A stretch of DNA of 64,000 nucleotides from Limnanthes douglasii subsp. nivea (GCA_036936605.1 JAUPFV010000004.1:292682009-292746008), one strand, 5' to 3'. Shown: positions 11,286 through 24,505, numbered from the stretch's first letter. Notes: generated by a model not told the origin, from the letters alone. A program made the numbers and translations.

Positions 11286-14200
11286 TGTAGAAGTGAAATC
11301 TATATTTATTATTATCATATCTCTAATTTACAAACTAAGGATTTATATTTATAGGTTTTGAATCTATCATAATTATATAATAGTCTAATTTAATTATATA
11401 AACACTATAGTATACGCTTTACTATTGACTATATATCTTATCTTATAATAATATATTCTAAAGTAATATATTTATACAATAATATATTTTATTTTATTTT
11501 AACACTCCCCCTTTAGTCTATGCGAAAGTACTTGAAGTTTGACAATAATATTGCCCTTGAAAATTTAAGAGAAGTACTTGGAGTACAAGTTTGATCAAAA
11601 GACTGAAACGAAATCACACTTCTTTTCAAGCTGGAGTATATCTATGAAGCATGCATAACTTGTTAAAAATATAATTAATACGTTATCCATTAACTGCTTT
11701 TGTAAATATATCTCATAATTATTCTAATGTTTTGACATATTTTGTATGAATGAGATTTTGTTGAATCTTTTCGTGGATAAAATGATAATTAATTTCCATA
11801 TGTTTCGTTTTTCGTGAAAGAAATGATTAAACGCAATATGCAGCGCCACTTTATTATCACACCAATATCATTCAACAATTGAACATTCAAATTATCTCAC
11901 AAGTAGATTAAGCCATGGCTCCATATTCGGATACATCACTCGATCTTGATGTAATATTTTGTTTCTTACTCTTCCAAGATACCAAATTATCTCATACAAA
12001 AATACAATAACTAGTTTTCGATCTTCTTTCAGCTTTAGATCCAACCCAATATGCATCAGCAAAACACTCTATATTAGTGTGACCATTATTTTCATACTAC
12101 AATTCGAGTCTAAAAGTTGATTTGAGATAACACAAGATATATTCTAATGATGTCTAATGATTAACCGTCTGTTAATATATATAATTTACTGGATACGTAA
12201 TGTATGGTCGAGTTACTATAAGATAATTAAGTTTTCTTATTAATCGATAATACTTTTTTTGGATCACAAAATAATTCCCCATCATCTTTTAGTATATGCA
12301 AATTAAAAACCATTTGTGTAGTACATGGTTTTGCCCCTAACTTTCTTATTTCTATCAATCAATCCAAAATATATTTTCTCAACGGTAAAATAATACCTTT
12401 CTTGCTTTTTGTTATTTCAATTCCCAAAAAGAAATTCAATTATCCTAAATATTTTGTTTGAAAGTTTGAATACATAAATATTTCAAGTAAAAATGCCTTC
12501 ATTATCATTTTCGGTAATAATAATATCATTAACATACACAACCACGAGTACAATACCATCTCCATAATGATTATGAATTATATAATTATCACAACTACTA
12601 TTCATTAATTCAAACTCAATGAGTGTCTCACTAAAATTACCAATGCAAGCACATAGAATTTATTTTAAACCATATAACGATTTTTATAGATGACATACCT
12701 TTTATTTCTCCTCCTAAGAAACAAACCTAGATAGTTGCTTTATATACATTTCTTCTTAGAGATGTACATGTAAAAATATACTTTTTATGTCTAATTAATG
12801 GAATAGCTAATCATGTGAAATTACCAAAGTAATAAATAAACGGATAAAGGTAAAATTAGCTACCAAAGAAAAATTATCAAAGTAGTCAACACCATAAATT
12901 TGAGCATGTCATTTTGCGAGAAGTATCGCTTTGAGACAAGATATCATACATTTGGATTCAATTTTACATTAAACATCCACCTACAACCAACAACTTGTTT
13001 TCAGGAAGGTAAGTTACCCAATTTTCAAGTACCAGTATCTACTAATACTTTTATCTCTTCATAAATCGCAACTTTCCAGCCAGAATAACATAGAGCTTCG
13101 TGAATATTTTTTGGAATAGAAATAGAATCAAGAGTTTCAATAAAAAAACTCTTGAAAAAGGTGAAAAATGATCATATTTTGTTAAAGAGAAAATTGGATA
13201 AGTACATTGTCTTTTACCTTTTCGATGAGCCATAGGAAGGTCAAGATTAAAGTCATTATTGTTTTTTACAGACCTGAAGAAAAAATGGTAGCGGGCATGT
13301 TGGAGGAGTTTTTGTATATAGTAAATAAACATATGCAATAGAAGGTCGAGACAGTGGAAAAAGTGCAACAAACTGGGTAACAAACTCACTAACAATTTTA
13401 GTTATATTAGAGGATTGGACTAAAGTGTAAATAAGGATGCCATCGTCCTTTTATTCTATTTGAATGTTAATGTTACGCACACAAAAATGAAATATACTCT
13501 AAAAATCTAACATCGTTAGACACGACATACTGTTAAGAGAGGAAGAAAAATACTTGTATACTTTTAAACTTTTCAGTATTCAAAAAAACTAAGTTTTATA
13601 GATTTGGGATCTCATTTTGTATGGTTAGGATAAATATTTCTAGCAAAACAAGTACAAATAAATATGTCGGGTTTAATATGGAATAAAGGTTTTAAAGAGA
13701 AAAAAAACAGAATATGGAATCTTATTTTCAAGAACAGCAGACGACATTTGATTTATTAAAAAACAAGTAGTAGAAACAACATTTGACCAAAATAAATTTT
13801 GTACTTTCATTTGAAAAATGCATGCATTAGAAACTTCTATAAGATGTCTATTTTTCTTTCGCCTACACCATTTTGAAATGATGTGTCCACACAAGAGATT
13901 TGCTGCCAAATTACATGTTGTTCCATAAATAATTAAAATGGATTTGAGCAATATTCTTTACCCTTACCACTTTTCAAAAGATGAACTTAACAATCAAATT
14001 GAGTATTAATTTTCGCATAAAAGTTGAAAAACGTGAAAAATAATTCGGAATTATTTTTCATGAAATAAATCCACATAACTCAAGAATGATCATTGAGAAA
14101 ACTTTAACAATATATTTAAAACTTGTTTTATGTATGATTGGAAAAGGACCCTAAACATCTGAATGAACTAATTCAAAAAAAAGACTCAATATGTTTATTG

Positions 14201-15150
14201 ACACAAGGATATTATGAAAGATGATAATGTTTTAAAATTCACACGAATCACATTCTGATGAAACTAAATGTCTAAATTGAGGATAAAGTTATTTAAAAAA
14301 GACTAAAACTGGATAATTAATGCGGCAATATGCTTCAAATGGAGATTTGAAACTAGAATACGTAATGGAATTATTAATAAATTTATCGATATAGTATAGA
14401 TCTCTAAACTTATGTTATTTACCAATAATTATTTTCATCTTAAAATGATAAAAGACATAATATTCCGAATAAAATATGATAAAACAATTTAAGACTTTAG
14501 TAATTTTGCTCATATAAATAAGGTTAAATAGAAACTGAGGAAGATTAGAAACGGACGTCAAATAGTTCAAGAACCTAAAACAATAGATAATGACCCATTT
14601 TCCAATGTCACTTATGAATAGTATGTGTTTGAAAAAGTAGAAAACAAATTATAGATTACCCGTCATATGTTCTATAGCAGAAGTATCAATGACCCAATCT
14701 GATGATGAAGAAAGAAAATATTTTGAATTTATCAGATCCATAAGCTGCACTATTTGTAAGATTAAACGAGTTTAATGATTCGTGGTACTTGGAAAACTGA
14801 GTATATTCTTCAACAAATACCACAATTGGTTGTTTGAAAGATTTCTTAGTAAACTTTCGTGTTTATTGTGGTTGTTGTTTTTGTTGTGGTTGTTGTGGAT
14901 AATACCCTTTTGTGTGACCAGATTCATGATAATGAAAACACTTTATATTACTGAAATCTTGAAACCAAATCTTCTATGAATATTAAATTTATCCCGAGTA
15001 CCATAATAAATTCTCTGACGATTTTTTACTTTCTTCCATCGAATAAAATCAAGAACTAATATATACATATAGTTAAAAGAACAATTTTTTTTAATATCAT
15101 GTATAAGTGAAAATAGATATATTATTATCATATCTTTAATATACAAACTA

Positions 15151-15197
<47 letters not shown>

Positions 15198-15315
15198 TTA
15201 GAATCTATCGTAATTATATACACAATAAAGTATATGATTGACTATGGACCATATATATAATATACTATAAGATAATATATTTTTACAATAATATCTTTTT
15301 TTATTTTCTTTGACA
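11286..15315 (-). mobile_element. Ty1/Copia element, copy B, both LTRs present, ~4.0 kb, dead
   Basis: The 3' LTR is 11286-11504 and the 5' LTR 15100-15315, each ~216-219 bp, with TG...CA ends on the element strand. AAAGGGGGAG, a purine tract, precedes the 3' LTR. Beside the 5' LTR the element strand reads TGATATTA, a possible relic of the usual Copia primer site TGGTATCA. Inside, on the minus strand, 13673-13951 shows integrase motifs (KNRHLIEVSNACIFQMKV, ACFLINQMSSAVLE class) and RT/RNase H pieces matching copy A. A CT/TTG-rich stretch at 14870-14910 is an expanded Gln-rich linker next to the zinc-knuckle region. The internal region is colinear with copy A and carries comparable disruptions. 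Gag is almost wholly missing. Confidence 0.85.
15156..15195. repeat. (TA)n microsatellite inside the Copia 5' LTR
   Basis: Nearly 40 bp of uninterrupted TA repeats. The matching positions in the other two LTR copies lack the expansion. Confidence 0.85.
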
Positions 15316-15699
15316 GTATTAAAGCAAAACGTACAACGTAACTGCTTACCGAATTATCAATAGTAAGTTATCTAACATTTATTATGTGGTAACGATTGAT
15401 AAGATCTAATATTTTAGTCCTTCATATGATCTGATCTTGAGTATGATGAAAGTTTTGTTTGGAAAATATCATTTTCAAGGTGTAACCTCTATCTCCATAT
15501 TTATTCATTCATAATAAAACTCTCAATATTTCATCCTATTTGGATACCCAAACTTTCTAGCAACAAAATACCTTACTTTTAACCATTGGTTGGTGAAAGC
15601 TCAATCGATAAAGATATTTCTAAATCTAAGGGTACCAAATTTTATTGAGGACATGAAATATCTATATTAACTTTCATCATTTTAATATTATGGTCCATG
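15316..15699. other. AT-rich flank without recognisable feature
   Basis: Sequence between the Copia 5' LTR and the third F copy. No ORF or repeat is recognised. Confidence 0.4.
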
Positions 15700-16200
15700 T
15701 GACCAACCATCTTCTTACCCATTTATAGGCTCAAATATGTTTTGGTGTTAAGAAAAATATATCTTTTAAGACCACTAGTAAGGTAAAAAAATCTTGAATA
15801 TTATTGACTTGAACTCATGCTCCATATGGTTGGAGTTAATGGTGATAAGGATAGTTAATGTAAATATCTCATATACTTTTTGTTGATATTACATCCCTCT
15901 TATTACCATATTAATATGGATATAAAGTTCATATGTGGGAGTATGAGTTCTCGAAGTATGTCGTCAACCCGAATGGTTGTTATTTTTTATTTTTAGAGCT
16001 TTTGATCATAACTTGGCGATACTAGAAAAATCCCGTGATATTTTGCAGGTTTGATGTTAAAAAATAATAATTATTACCTACTTTATCTAAAGATTCATTG
16101 GAGGAGATCCCCACATGTTTAAAAATATTTGATCTCTCGCATAATTCTAGAATTTTGAAGGGTTGAGTTTAATAACTAGTGTGCTTAGTAGTCATATGTA
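15700..16200. repeat. Dispersed repeat F, copy C (left part, interrupted)
   Basis: Diverged match to 5401-5800: ACTCATGCT, CCCTCTTATTA, TATGAG(C/T)TCTC and the TAGTGTG block occur in order. It stops at 16200 where the large Gypsy element begins and resumes at 35823. Confidence 0.65.
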
Positions 16201-16201
16201 G

Positions 16202-16575
16202 TGTGGTTTATTTTAAGCTGGGGGTACTTTTGTCAAGTGTTTTGGGGAGTATTAAGAGTATTAAATGTTTGAGTGTTTTGTAGTCAGAGATTTAAGCTTC
16301 CTGGTTGTATTAAATGTTCATTACTCTCATTAATGAAAGTAGTTGGGTATTTATACCTTAATTATGGACTCATGGGCTTTCAGGTCAAGTTCTGAAACCG
16401 GGTCAAGTTTAAGGACTCATTTACTTAATAAGTTGTTTAGCACCTAGCTTAGTCAAAATGTGTTTAGTTATTTAATACTTTTGTCGTGTCGGGATAGTTG
16501 AGTAGACAATTATTGTCCAAATTTCCTTTGTCCGGATTTCTCAGTGAGCAGTGGTGAATTTTTCTGGACTCATCA
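16202..16575 (-). mobile_element. Outer Gypsy 3' LTR (374 bp)
   Basis: Plus-strand TGTGGTTTATTTTAAGC...GGACTCATCA. It is followed on the plus side by GTAGCCTCTTTTTTAAG, the complement of a purine tract. It matches 18111-18477 and 35449-35821 along its length with many substitutions. Confidence 0.85.
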
Positions 16576-16816
16576 GTAGCCTCTTTTTTAAGCTTTGTCA
16601 AAAATATTTGGCAGGACTAAAAAACTAATTTAGTCAGTAACTATATTTTTCGGCCCGTTCGTGTGCTTGGTTCGAGGTTTGTCCGGACTGATTTCTTCTC
16701 AGAATTCTAAGAGTTTTTCTTTGAATCGTGGGACACGTGTCGCATCTTGATTTGACCTACTAGCCGTTTTCCCTAGAACGGCGCTCCCACTAAGCCTGAA
16801 AAGTAACCTTGTAAAA

Positions 16817-18110
16817 GGTAGAAACGCTCTTGTTAAAGGAGGCTGGTTGAACCTTTCTGAATTAGAGAAGGCAAAGAAAGTTGAACTAGAGAGGCGCATT
16901 GCTGCTGGTCTTCCAGTCTCTCCAGGCGACATCTGATAAACCATCTCTAGAAGCTGATCAGGGATCGTCTTCTACCAGAATTCCAAAACCTAAACGTCTA
17001 TTCAAGACAAACCTTTTTCCAATCCCATCAGGCTCCTCTGTTCAGGAGTCCCAACCCTCTACTGCCCAAGAAAAAGAATTATCAAGTGTTAGGAAACCCT
17101 CCCCGTTCATAGCCATGGGATCTGATATCAAAAAGTCCCCAGAGAAAACCAATCTATGCCGAACAACACGCTTGGTGAAAGCCCAAGCGACTGGTTCCCA
17201 ATCAAAGTCCTCCAAACCGGGGGACTCTAAGTCGGCAAGTAAAGACAAACCCTCCGGATCAGAGGCATCCAAAGTGGCTTCTCACACCATATCCTCTGGA
17301 GCTGAGCCCCAATCGGACACCAGACTTGGAGGAGAAACTGGTGCTCAACCATCTGGACAGACCATTGAGCCAGAAGCTGACACTCTTCCATCCTCAACCA
17401 CTGATAAACCTTCCACAATGATGGAAGAAATGATGGAAGATAGCATCGAAGAGGCCCCCTTCGAAACTAAAGCCTCTTGGCAAACGGAGGACGCTACCTC
17501 TGACAAAAAAGGGAAAGATAAAGTGAAGGTTGAATTGGCTCATCTGGAGCTTTCGGAGTGCTTGGAAGGCAAGGTAGGACCTTGCTTCCAGAGGGTCAAT
17601 GTGAAGTATCTATTGGCCATGCAGAACATCAACTACGTATATACTTATACCGCCGAGCTGGGCCGGATCCGGACTAAGTGGGGGTACCCAGAATCCGTAA
17701 AGGTGAGGATACCAGTCACACCGGAGACTGTGATGGACTGCAAACTTAATGAAATCGTCATCCACACCGAGTTGTTCAACTGGGGTCTCAGATTCCCCTT
17801 AGACCTAGAGATCGTCAGGTATTTTCACCTGATTAAGCTTTGCCCAAGCCAATTAAGTCCAAACGCTTGGTATACCCTCCTTGCCTGCATAATGGCATCA
17901 AGGCTGTCTGGCATCCCTATCCCTATAGAGCAATTCGCCGCTGTGGCCAGCCTGTGCAAAAATCACCACATCCCATTATATCAGTACAACATGGGAGACA
18001 ACTTCAAAGTGGTGGATGCTTTGTTGGAATCAGAGAAGAACTAGAAAACTTAGTTCCTATTTATCAGTGGGTCATGCTATAATGGAAGAAAGATCAAGGC
18101 TCAAGTTTAG
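16817..18110 (+). pseudogene. Truncated copy of the antisense ORF (gypsy-type transposase family)
   Basis: The longest open frame is 16899-18044 (381 aa, TAG stop). A frame break just before it separates it from N-terminal codons visible from 16817 (GGWLNLSELEKAKK). Residues ~1-190 are Ser/Lys/Glu-rich and low-complexity. From ~230 the conserved core appears: VNVKYLLAMQNINYVYTY, IVIHTELFNWGLRFPLDLE, LCPSQLSPNAWYTLLACI, matching the Pfam family 'putative gypsy type transposon'. It is homologous to 18930-20240 but lacks ~190 bp of leader. At 18110 it runs directly into an LTR, so the C-terminal coiled-coil half is missing. Role unknown; in this family the ORF is an accessory of Tat elements. 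Confidence 0.8.
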
Positions 18111-18477
18111 TGTGGGTTATTTCAAGCTGAGGGTAATTTTTCATGAGTTCTGGGGAGTTTTAAGAGTATTAAATGTTATTAAATGTTTGGATGCTTTGAC
18201 GTAAGAGATTTAAGCTGCCTGGTTGTATTAAATGTCCATTACCCTCATTAATGAAAGTAGTTGGGTATTTATACTCTTTATTATGGACCCATGGGCTTTC
18301 GGGTCAAGTTTAAGGGCCTATTTACCTAATAAGCTGATTAGCACTTAACTTAGTAAAAAATGTGTTTAGTTATTTAATACTTTTGTCTTGTCCGGATAGT
18401 TCAATGGGCACCTATTGTCCGAATTACCCCTGTCTGTATTTCTCAGTGAATAGTGGTGAATATGTCCGAACTCATCA
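18111..18477 (-). mobile_element. Internal extra LTR of the outer Gypsy family
   Basis: TGTGGGTTATTTCAAGC...GAACTCATCA, 367 bp, homologous to the two outer LTRs. It sits exactly where the truncated antisense ORF ends, and the normal 3' region (complement of a purine tract, then leader of the antisense ORF) follows. It marks either insertion of one family member into another or an LTR-mediated rearrangement. Confidence 0.85.
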
Positions 18478-18808
18478 GTAGCCCATTTTTCAAGCCTTGT
18501 CAAAAATTCTTTGATAGGACTGAAAAACTCATTTAACTAGTAGCAATATTTTTCGGCTCGTTTGTGTGTTTGGTTCGAAGTTTATCCAGACTAATTTCTT
18601 CTCAGAATTCTAAGAGTTTTTCTTTGGATCGTGGGACACGTATCACACCTTGACTCGACCTACCAACCATTTTCTCCCTAGAACGGTGCTCCCGCTAAGC
18701 CTGAAAAGTAACCTCTGCATTTAATACTTCTCACATCAGCGCCGTTTTTAATCATTGCTGGAATCTTTTCGTCTTCTCCAAGGTATCAGTATATTTTTCC
18801 CTTACTAA

Positions 18809-18816
18809 TATATAAA
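18809..18816 (+). promoter_or_regulatory. TATA box of the antisense ORF (outer element)
   Basis: TATATAAA lies 95 bp before the ATG at 18911, on the strand opposite to gag-pol. This supports separate transcription of the antisense ORF. Confidence 0.45.
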
Positions 18817-18910
18817 TTACTTTCTTTTACTATTTCACCATCTTCATCACCTTACAAACCTTTTTTCAGAGCTTTCACCTTTTCTTTCAAAACCTTCCTT
18901 GGATAGTTTT

Positions 18911-21866
18911 ATGTTCACAGCTAGAAATGCTCTTGTAAAATGCGGTTGGTTGAATCTTTCTGAACTTGAGAAGGTGAAAAAATTTGAACGAGAGAGACGC
19001 ATTGTTGTTGGTCTTCCAGTCTCTCCAAGCGATAATCCTGATAAACCATCTCTAGAAGCCGATTAGGGATCGTCTTCTACCAGAAATCTAAAACCTAAAC
19101 GTCTATTCAAGTCAAACCTTTCACCAATCACATCAGGCTCCTCTGTTCAAGAGTCCCAACCCTCTATTGCCCAAGAGAAAGCAGTATCAAGTGTTAGGAA
19201 ACCTTCCTTGTTCATAGCCATGGGATCTGATATCGAAAAGTCCCCAGAGAAAATCAATCCACGCCGGACAACATGCTTGGTGAAAGCCCAATCAACTGGT
19301 TCACAATCAAAGTCCTCCAAATCGGGGGTCTCTAAGTCTGCAAGTAAATACAAACCCTCCGGATCAGAGTTTTCTATAAGAGCTCCTCCAAATAAGCCCT
19401 CCGGATCAGAGGAATCCAAAGTGAGGACGATGAGCCCCAACTGGACACCAGACCTTTAAAAGAAACTGGTTCTCAACCATCTGGTCAGACCATTGAGCCA
19501 GAATCTGACACTCTTCCATCCTCAACAACTGACAAACCTTCCACAATGATGGAAGAAGTGATGGAGGATGGTATCGAAGAGGCCCTTTTCAAAACTAAAG
19601 CCTCTGGGAAACTGAGGACGTTGCCTCTGACAGAAAATAGAAAGGTAAAGTGAAGGTAGGACTGGCTCATCCAGAGCTGCCGGAGTGCTTGGAGGGCAAG
19701 GTGGGACCTTGCTTTCATAAATTCAACGTGAAGTACCTGATGGCCATGCAAAACATCAACTATGTCTATACCCACACTGTTGAGCTGGACTGGATCTGAA
19801 CTAAGTGGGGGATCCCAGAATCAGTGAAGGTGAGAATACCAGTCACACCAGAAACTCCAATAGACTATAAGCTCAATGAGATTGTCATCTACACCGAGCT
19901 ATTCAACTGGGGCTTAGATTTTCCTTAGACCCAGAGATCGTCAGTTATCTTCACCTGATCAAGCTTTGTCCAAGCCAGTTAAGTCCAAATGCTTGGTATA
20001 CCCTCATTGCTTGCATAATGGCATCGAGGCTGTCCGACATCCCTCTCCCTATAGAGCAATTTGTCGTTGTGGCTAGCTTGTGCAAAAATCATCGCATCCG
20101 ATTCCATCACTATAACAAGTGAGACAACTTCAAAGTGGTGGATGATTTGTTGGAATCAGAGAGGAACTGGAAGACTCAATTCCTATTCATCAGTGGGACA
20201 TGGGAGAATGGGAGAAAGATCAAGGCTAAAGTTAATCCTAGCATGCTTACCAGCAAGTGGAAGAGCACAAGTAAGTATTCAATTTTATTTTTCATTTTGT
20301 CTTTCTTATTTTTACCAACATTCCACCATTGAATCACCCATTTTCCCTTTGTCAGTATTACCGAAGGAGTTCATCGGTCATCTGGAGGAGGGGCAAACCA
20401 CATGTGACAAGCTGAATGTGTGTGCTTCATAACGTTGGGGGAACGATTTCCACAACTGTTTCACTTCTGGAAACTTCGTGAAATCCCACTTATGGAATAC
20501 CACGACCCGGAGAGATCTCAACTGGGAGGAATTGACCATACTACCTCCCCTAACTGTCATTCTTAAGTGAACAGAGGAAAATGATGGAAAACTGGCCTTG
20601 CCCTCCAGAGCCAAAGCCCCTAGCAAAAATAAAAGGAAATGGCAAGAAAAAGAAGGCTGCAACAGAGGCAGTTCGGGTTGTTGTAGAAGAGACTGATCCG
20701 GATAACCAAAGAGGGGAGAACCAAGGAGGGATTTATATTTCCTTGCTCCAAGTGGTTGAGAATGAAACCGTTAAGAAGGAAAGTGAATCGCATAATCCAC
20801 CAAGGCCTCCGAAGAAGGACCGAAAACGGGGAGCCAGTAGTGATGAAAAGGTTGCCAAGAAGAAGAAGGTCACCTTAAGGGGAGAAATAACTCTTCGCCC
20901 TTCGGAGCTTCCTCCTCCACCAACTCCTGTTGACCCTACTTTGGCAGAGAAAATTCCAACAGACATGCAATTTAGAGAAGGCACCGAAGCGGAGATTGAT
21001 AGAGTAGACATCAATGTCTTTCAAGACATTGGTCTTTATTTCAATGATTCTGAGAATAATGACTTCGCTGGCCCCTACCGTCATTCAAGCTCTTCTAATA
21101 TGGTGACTTACAATAGCAAGTCCTATACTATCTCCGAGGAGAACGATGTTGTGGTTCATTCTTTTCTGGGTCATATTCAGCCAGTGCTTAACTTGGAAAG
21201 ACAAGTAAAAAATCAGTATGCCCTCATCAACAACCTCAATACCGACAAGGAAACTTTGTCAACTAATCTCCTCAATGCTAACCAGAGCATTAAGGTACTG
21301 AAGAAGGATCTTGAGGAGTTGAAGAATGACAAAGAAGATATGTCAACCAAGCTGGCCACTTCAAAGAAGGCTAACTCAGAGCTCCAAACTAAGTGCTCCG
21401 GTTTGGAGAAAGATCTTTCCACCTTGAAAGAAGATGTGAAGACTAAAAACGAAGTTATCCGGACCTTGTCCGGTGACAAGATTTCCCTTGAAGAGGTTGT
21501 GTCCAAGGAAACCAAGGAGAAGGAAGACTTGGTTAAGGAGCAGGAAATAAGATTCAGGCCAGCATAGATGAGTACACCAACAGGATGATAGATTCATTGG
21601 AAAAAATATATGCTGAAGTAAAGTCTGACGTGGTACTACTCTTTCACGAGAAGTTTCTGAGGATGACTTTTGGTCTCTTGTGGGAATACGTAGAGTATGA
21701 GGACATCCCGTTCCACACACTAGAAGATGGTCATAAGAAGAGTTACTCTAGTGGGATTGATTCTACCACGGATGAGGAAGAAGGAACCGGAGAGAGTTCA
21801 AGTGCTGAACTCAAAGGTCCCAAGAAAGGAGATGATGCAAGAACGTCCGAAGGGAATAATCCCTAA
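18911..21866 (+). pseudogene. Antisense ORF of the outer Gypsy element (transposase_28-like core plus coiled coil), broken
   Basis: The frame starts with ATG at 18911 (MFTARNALVKCGWLNLSELE), meets TAG near 19062 and shifts frame several times through 20240. The conserved core is recognisable at 19720-20230 (CPSQLSPNAWYTL region). An intron with GTAAGT and TTGTCAG borders lies at 20271-20355. After it, 20581-21567 encodes a proline/lysine-rich linker and a long coiled coil (repeated KKDLEELKNDKEDMSTKL-type heptads), and 21585-21866 an acidic Ser/Glu-rich tail (TTDEEEGTGESSSAEL). The layout is core domain, intron, coiled coil, acidic tail, as in the nested element. The intact protein's role is unknown in the family. 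The stops and shifts make this copy non-functional. Confidence 0.8.
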
Positions 21867-22513
21867 GGTTTTTAACTATCTTTTTGGTTTTCTTTATTCT
21901 GTGAACTGTTAAAGTCCTTGGAAGGCCAAAGAATTTTTGTAATCGTGTCTGGTTTGGGTCCGGTTAAACCTTTTTTAAAACTTAAAGCCCTTGGATTGCA
22001 AAGGCATATTCTGTGTTCTAACATTATTACCCGAATTTCACCCAGACGGGTTTATCTTACTCAACTTTTGTTCTGTTTTATACTTGCTTTTAATTTTAAT
22101 GGCTAGTGTTTAAAGAGCCCTTATTTACTTTAAAAATATTTAAGATGAGAGTGTTTAAACTCTCCGACGACGCGTGTTTAAGGGTCATCATTTAACCAAA
22201 TTAATCTGATCTGCCAAAGATCCTTAGTAAGTTGAAGACTTGAAAGGAATTATAATCAAATCACTCCGAATATTTTAAGAAGGCATCATATTTTAATTAA
22301 AAAAACCAGACACCTCATTAAAACCTTCCCGCGCCACTAGGGTAGGAAATAATATACCCTTTAATATTTACATGGACTTTAAACAAGTAAATATTGACAC
22401 AACTTTCATTCCAGATATAACCAGAGGTGTTCAATATTCCAAGGGTGCTTTAAGATTCTTCCATCTTTGTCTTGAAGCCTATATGTCCCAGGCTTAAGTT
22501 TTTCGGAGACCTC
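21867..22513. other. Spacer between the 3' ends of the antisense ORF and pol
   Basis: AT-rich, non-coding. Both converging reading frames end at its edges, so any poly(A) signals of the two transcripts would lie here. No strong hairpin is seen. Confidence 0.5.
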
Positions 22514-23659
22514 TTAAGGGCCTTCCCAGTTATGAGCTAGCTTGCAAAACGTTTTCTCTTTAGTATGCAAGAAAACCTTTCTCAATACTTTATCCACTGA
22601 CCAAAAATTCCTTCTTTTGATTTTGGAAGCAAATCTGCTCCTCATTAAGCCTTGGTAATGGGTGGTTCTAAGATGAGTCTTAACACTTGTCTCTTCTATT
22701 AAGTCTAACTGACTTCTGATTGCCACCTCATTAGCATGTTCGGAATAATTATGGACTCTGTATGATGGAATAGTTGCCTCTATAGGAGCAATTGCATCCA
22801 TCTTATATACCAAGACAAAATGAGATTCTTGTGTAGCAGCTCCAAGAGTAGTCCGGTATGCCGATAACACTTCTTGCAAATAGCTTGGCCACTTTCCTGC
22901 ATCCCCTTCTAAATTCTTCTTTAAACCGGACAGGATGGTTCTGTTTGCCACTTCAACTTGACCATTTGCTTGTGCGTGGAAAGGAGAAGAAAAGAAATGC
23001 TGAATGCCCCGGGAAGCACATAAATTCTCCATATCCTTGTTATCAAATTGTGGCCCATTATTTGTGGTTATCTTTTGTGGAACCCCAAATCTGCAACAAA
23101 TGTTAGATAAGATAAATTTTATAACAGCTTTCAAAGTAGTTCCTACCAGTGAGGATGCTTCTATCCATTTTGAGAAATAACCAATGGCTACAATAATAGT
23201 CTTGCACCCTCCGGATGCCATTGGTAGAGGCCCAACTAAATTCAATCCCCAACGAGCAAAAGGCACTGGCTCAGAAATCGATTCCATAGGAAAAATTGGG
23301 ATATGAATTTCATTACCATATTTTTGGCATGGGTCACATTTATTTACCAACTCCTTAGCATCTACCATTATGGATGGCCAATAGCATCCGGCCAACAAAA
23401 CCCTCCGGGTTAAAGCTCTATAGCCACAGTGCGCTGATCCTTCTCCATCATGTAATTCGGACAACACAATTTGGGACTCTTCAACCCCCAAACAGCGTAG
23501 GAGAGGTCTACTAAATGACTTATTATAAAAGACTTCTCTTATGATTAAGAAACCACGAGCCTTATGCTTTATTTTCCTTGCCATAGCCTTCTCCGGAGGC
23601 AAAATGCCATCAGAGATGTATTGAAAAAGGGGATATCTCCAGTCTTTGGGTTGAACCAC
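22514..23659 (-). pseudogene. Gypsy integrase, outer element, catalytic residues lost
   Basis: An open stretch of 381 codons. The zinc-binding HHCC region reads ELHDGEGSAHCG...VNKCDPCQK. The core begins PFARWGLNLVGPLP, where the family has D, and continues ITTNNGPQFD, where it has TDNGPQF, so two of the three DDE acids are Asn. The Glu is kept (GQVEVANRTILSGLKK). The C-terminal region shows YRTTLGAATQESHFVLVYKMDA (family: YRTTP..TGETPFSLVYG.EA). Length is normal for the domain but the enzyme should be inactive. It joins the RNase H part directly upstream. Confidence 0.9.
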
Positions 23660-24251
23660 TTATAAACTTAAACTCTCTGCCTCTTTTTTGTTCTCATTTG
23701 GTTGTAGGGATGGGCATTCTTGTACATGAATCCATGGGTAGGACTCAAAGTATGTTGTTGTTGCCAAAGAGTCTGCCAGTATGTTCTCCGATCTAGGTAT
23801 ATGTAAATAGCTAACATTTTTTAAGTTAGCTGCCACTTCTTTAAGGATAAACAAGTATTTAATCAACTGATCCTTTTTTGCCTCAGATTGACCTTGAGCA
23901 TGATGGATAAGAAGCTGAGAATCACTCATCAACCTGACTCTTTTAGCCCCACACAGAAAAGCTAACTTTAGACCATATAGTGGCCTCATATTCAGACTCA
24001 TTGTTAGAAGCCCTAAAAGAAAAGCATATATCCTGGTATAATTTATCGCCATATGGAGAGGTTAAACATATCCCATGCCCACAACCCATGGTACTTGATC
24101 CACCATCGGTCCGGACAACCCACACTTTCTTAGTTTCTTCACCTGTAACTTGTCTAGTACTTCTGTTCGAATGGAACTCTACCAAGAAATCGGCAACAGG
24201 TTGAGCTTTGATTGCAGTTCGTGGGGAAAAATCAATATCATAATCACCCAA
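23660..24251 (-). pseudogene. Ribonuclease H domain, outer element
   Basis: Two overlapping frames, 24251-23943 and 24052-23660, together give an RNase H fold. They contain VRTDGGSST (first Asp), ASNNESEYEA (Glu), LMSDSQLLIHHAQGQ (Asp) and ENILADSLA (last Asp), so the catalytic set is kept although the frame shifts near 23950-24050. This is the second RNase H typical of Tat-lineage Gypsy elements, lying between the RT-linked RNase H and the integrase. Confidence 0.8.
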
Positions 24252-24505
24252 TTATACTGACCATTTGGTCATCCTACTTGATATGTCTGCCTTTTGAAGA
24301 ACATTATTTAAAGAAAAAGACGTACGGACGATGATAGAAAGAGACTGAAAATACGGCCTCGTCTTCCTAGCAGAAATCACCAAGGCTAGTGCCAGTTTTT
24401 CAAGCTTTAAGTGCCTCTTTCAGCATCCATCAGACTCTTGCTGATGTAGTACACTGGACGAGGATAATTGTCCACCTCTCTCACCAGCACTGCAGTTATA
24501 GCACA

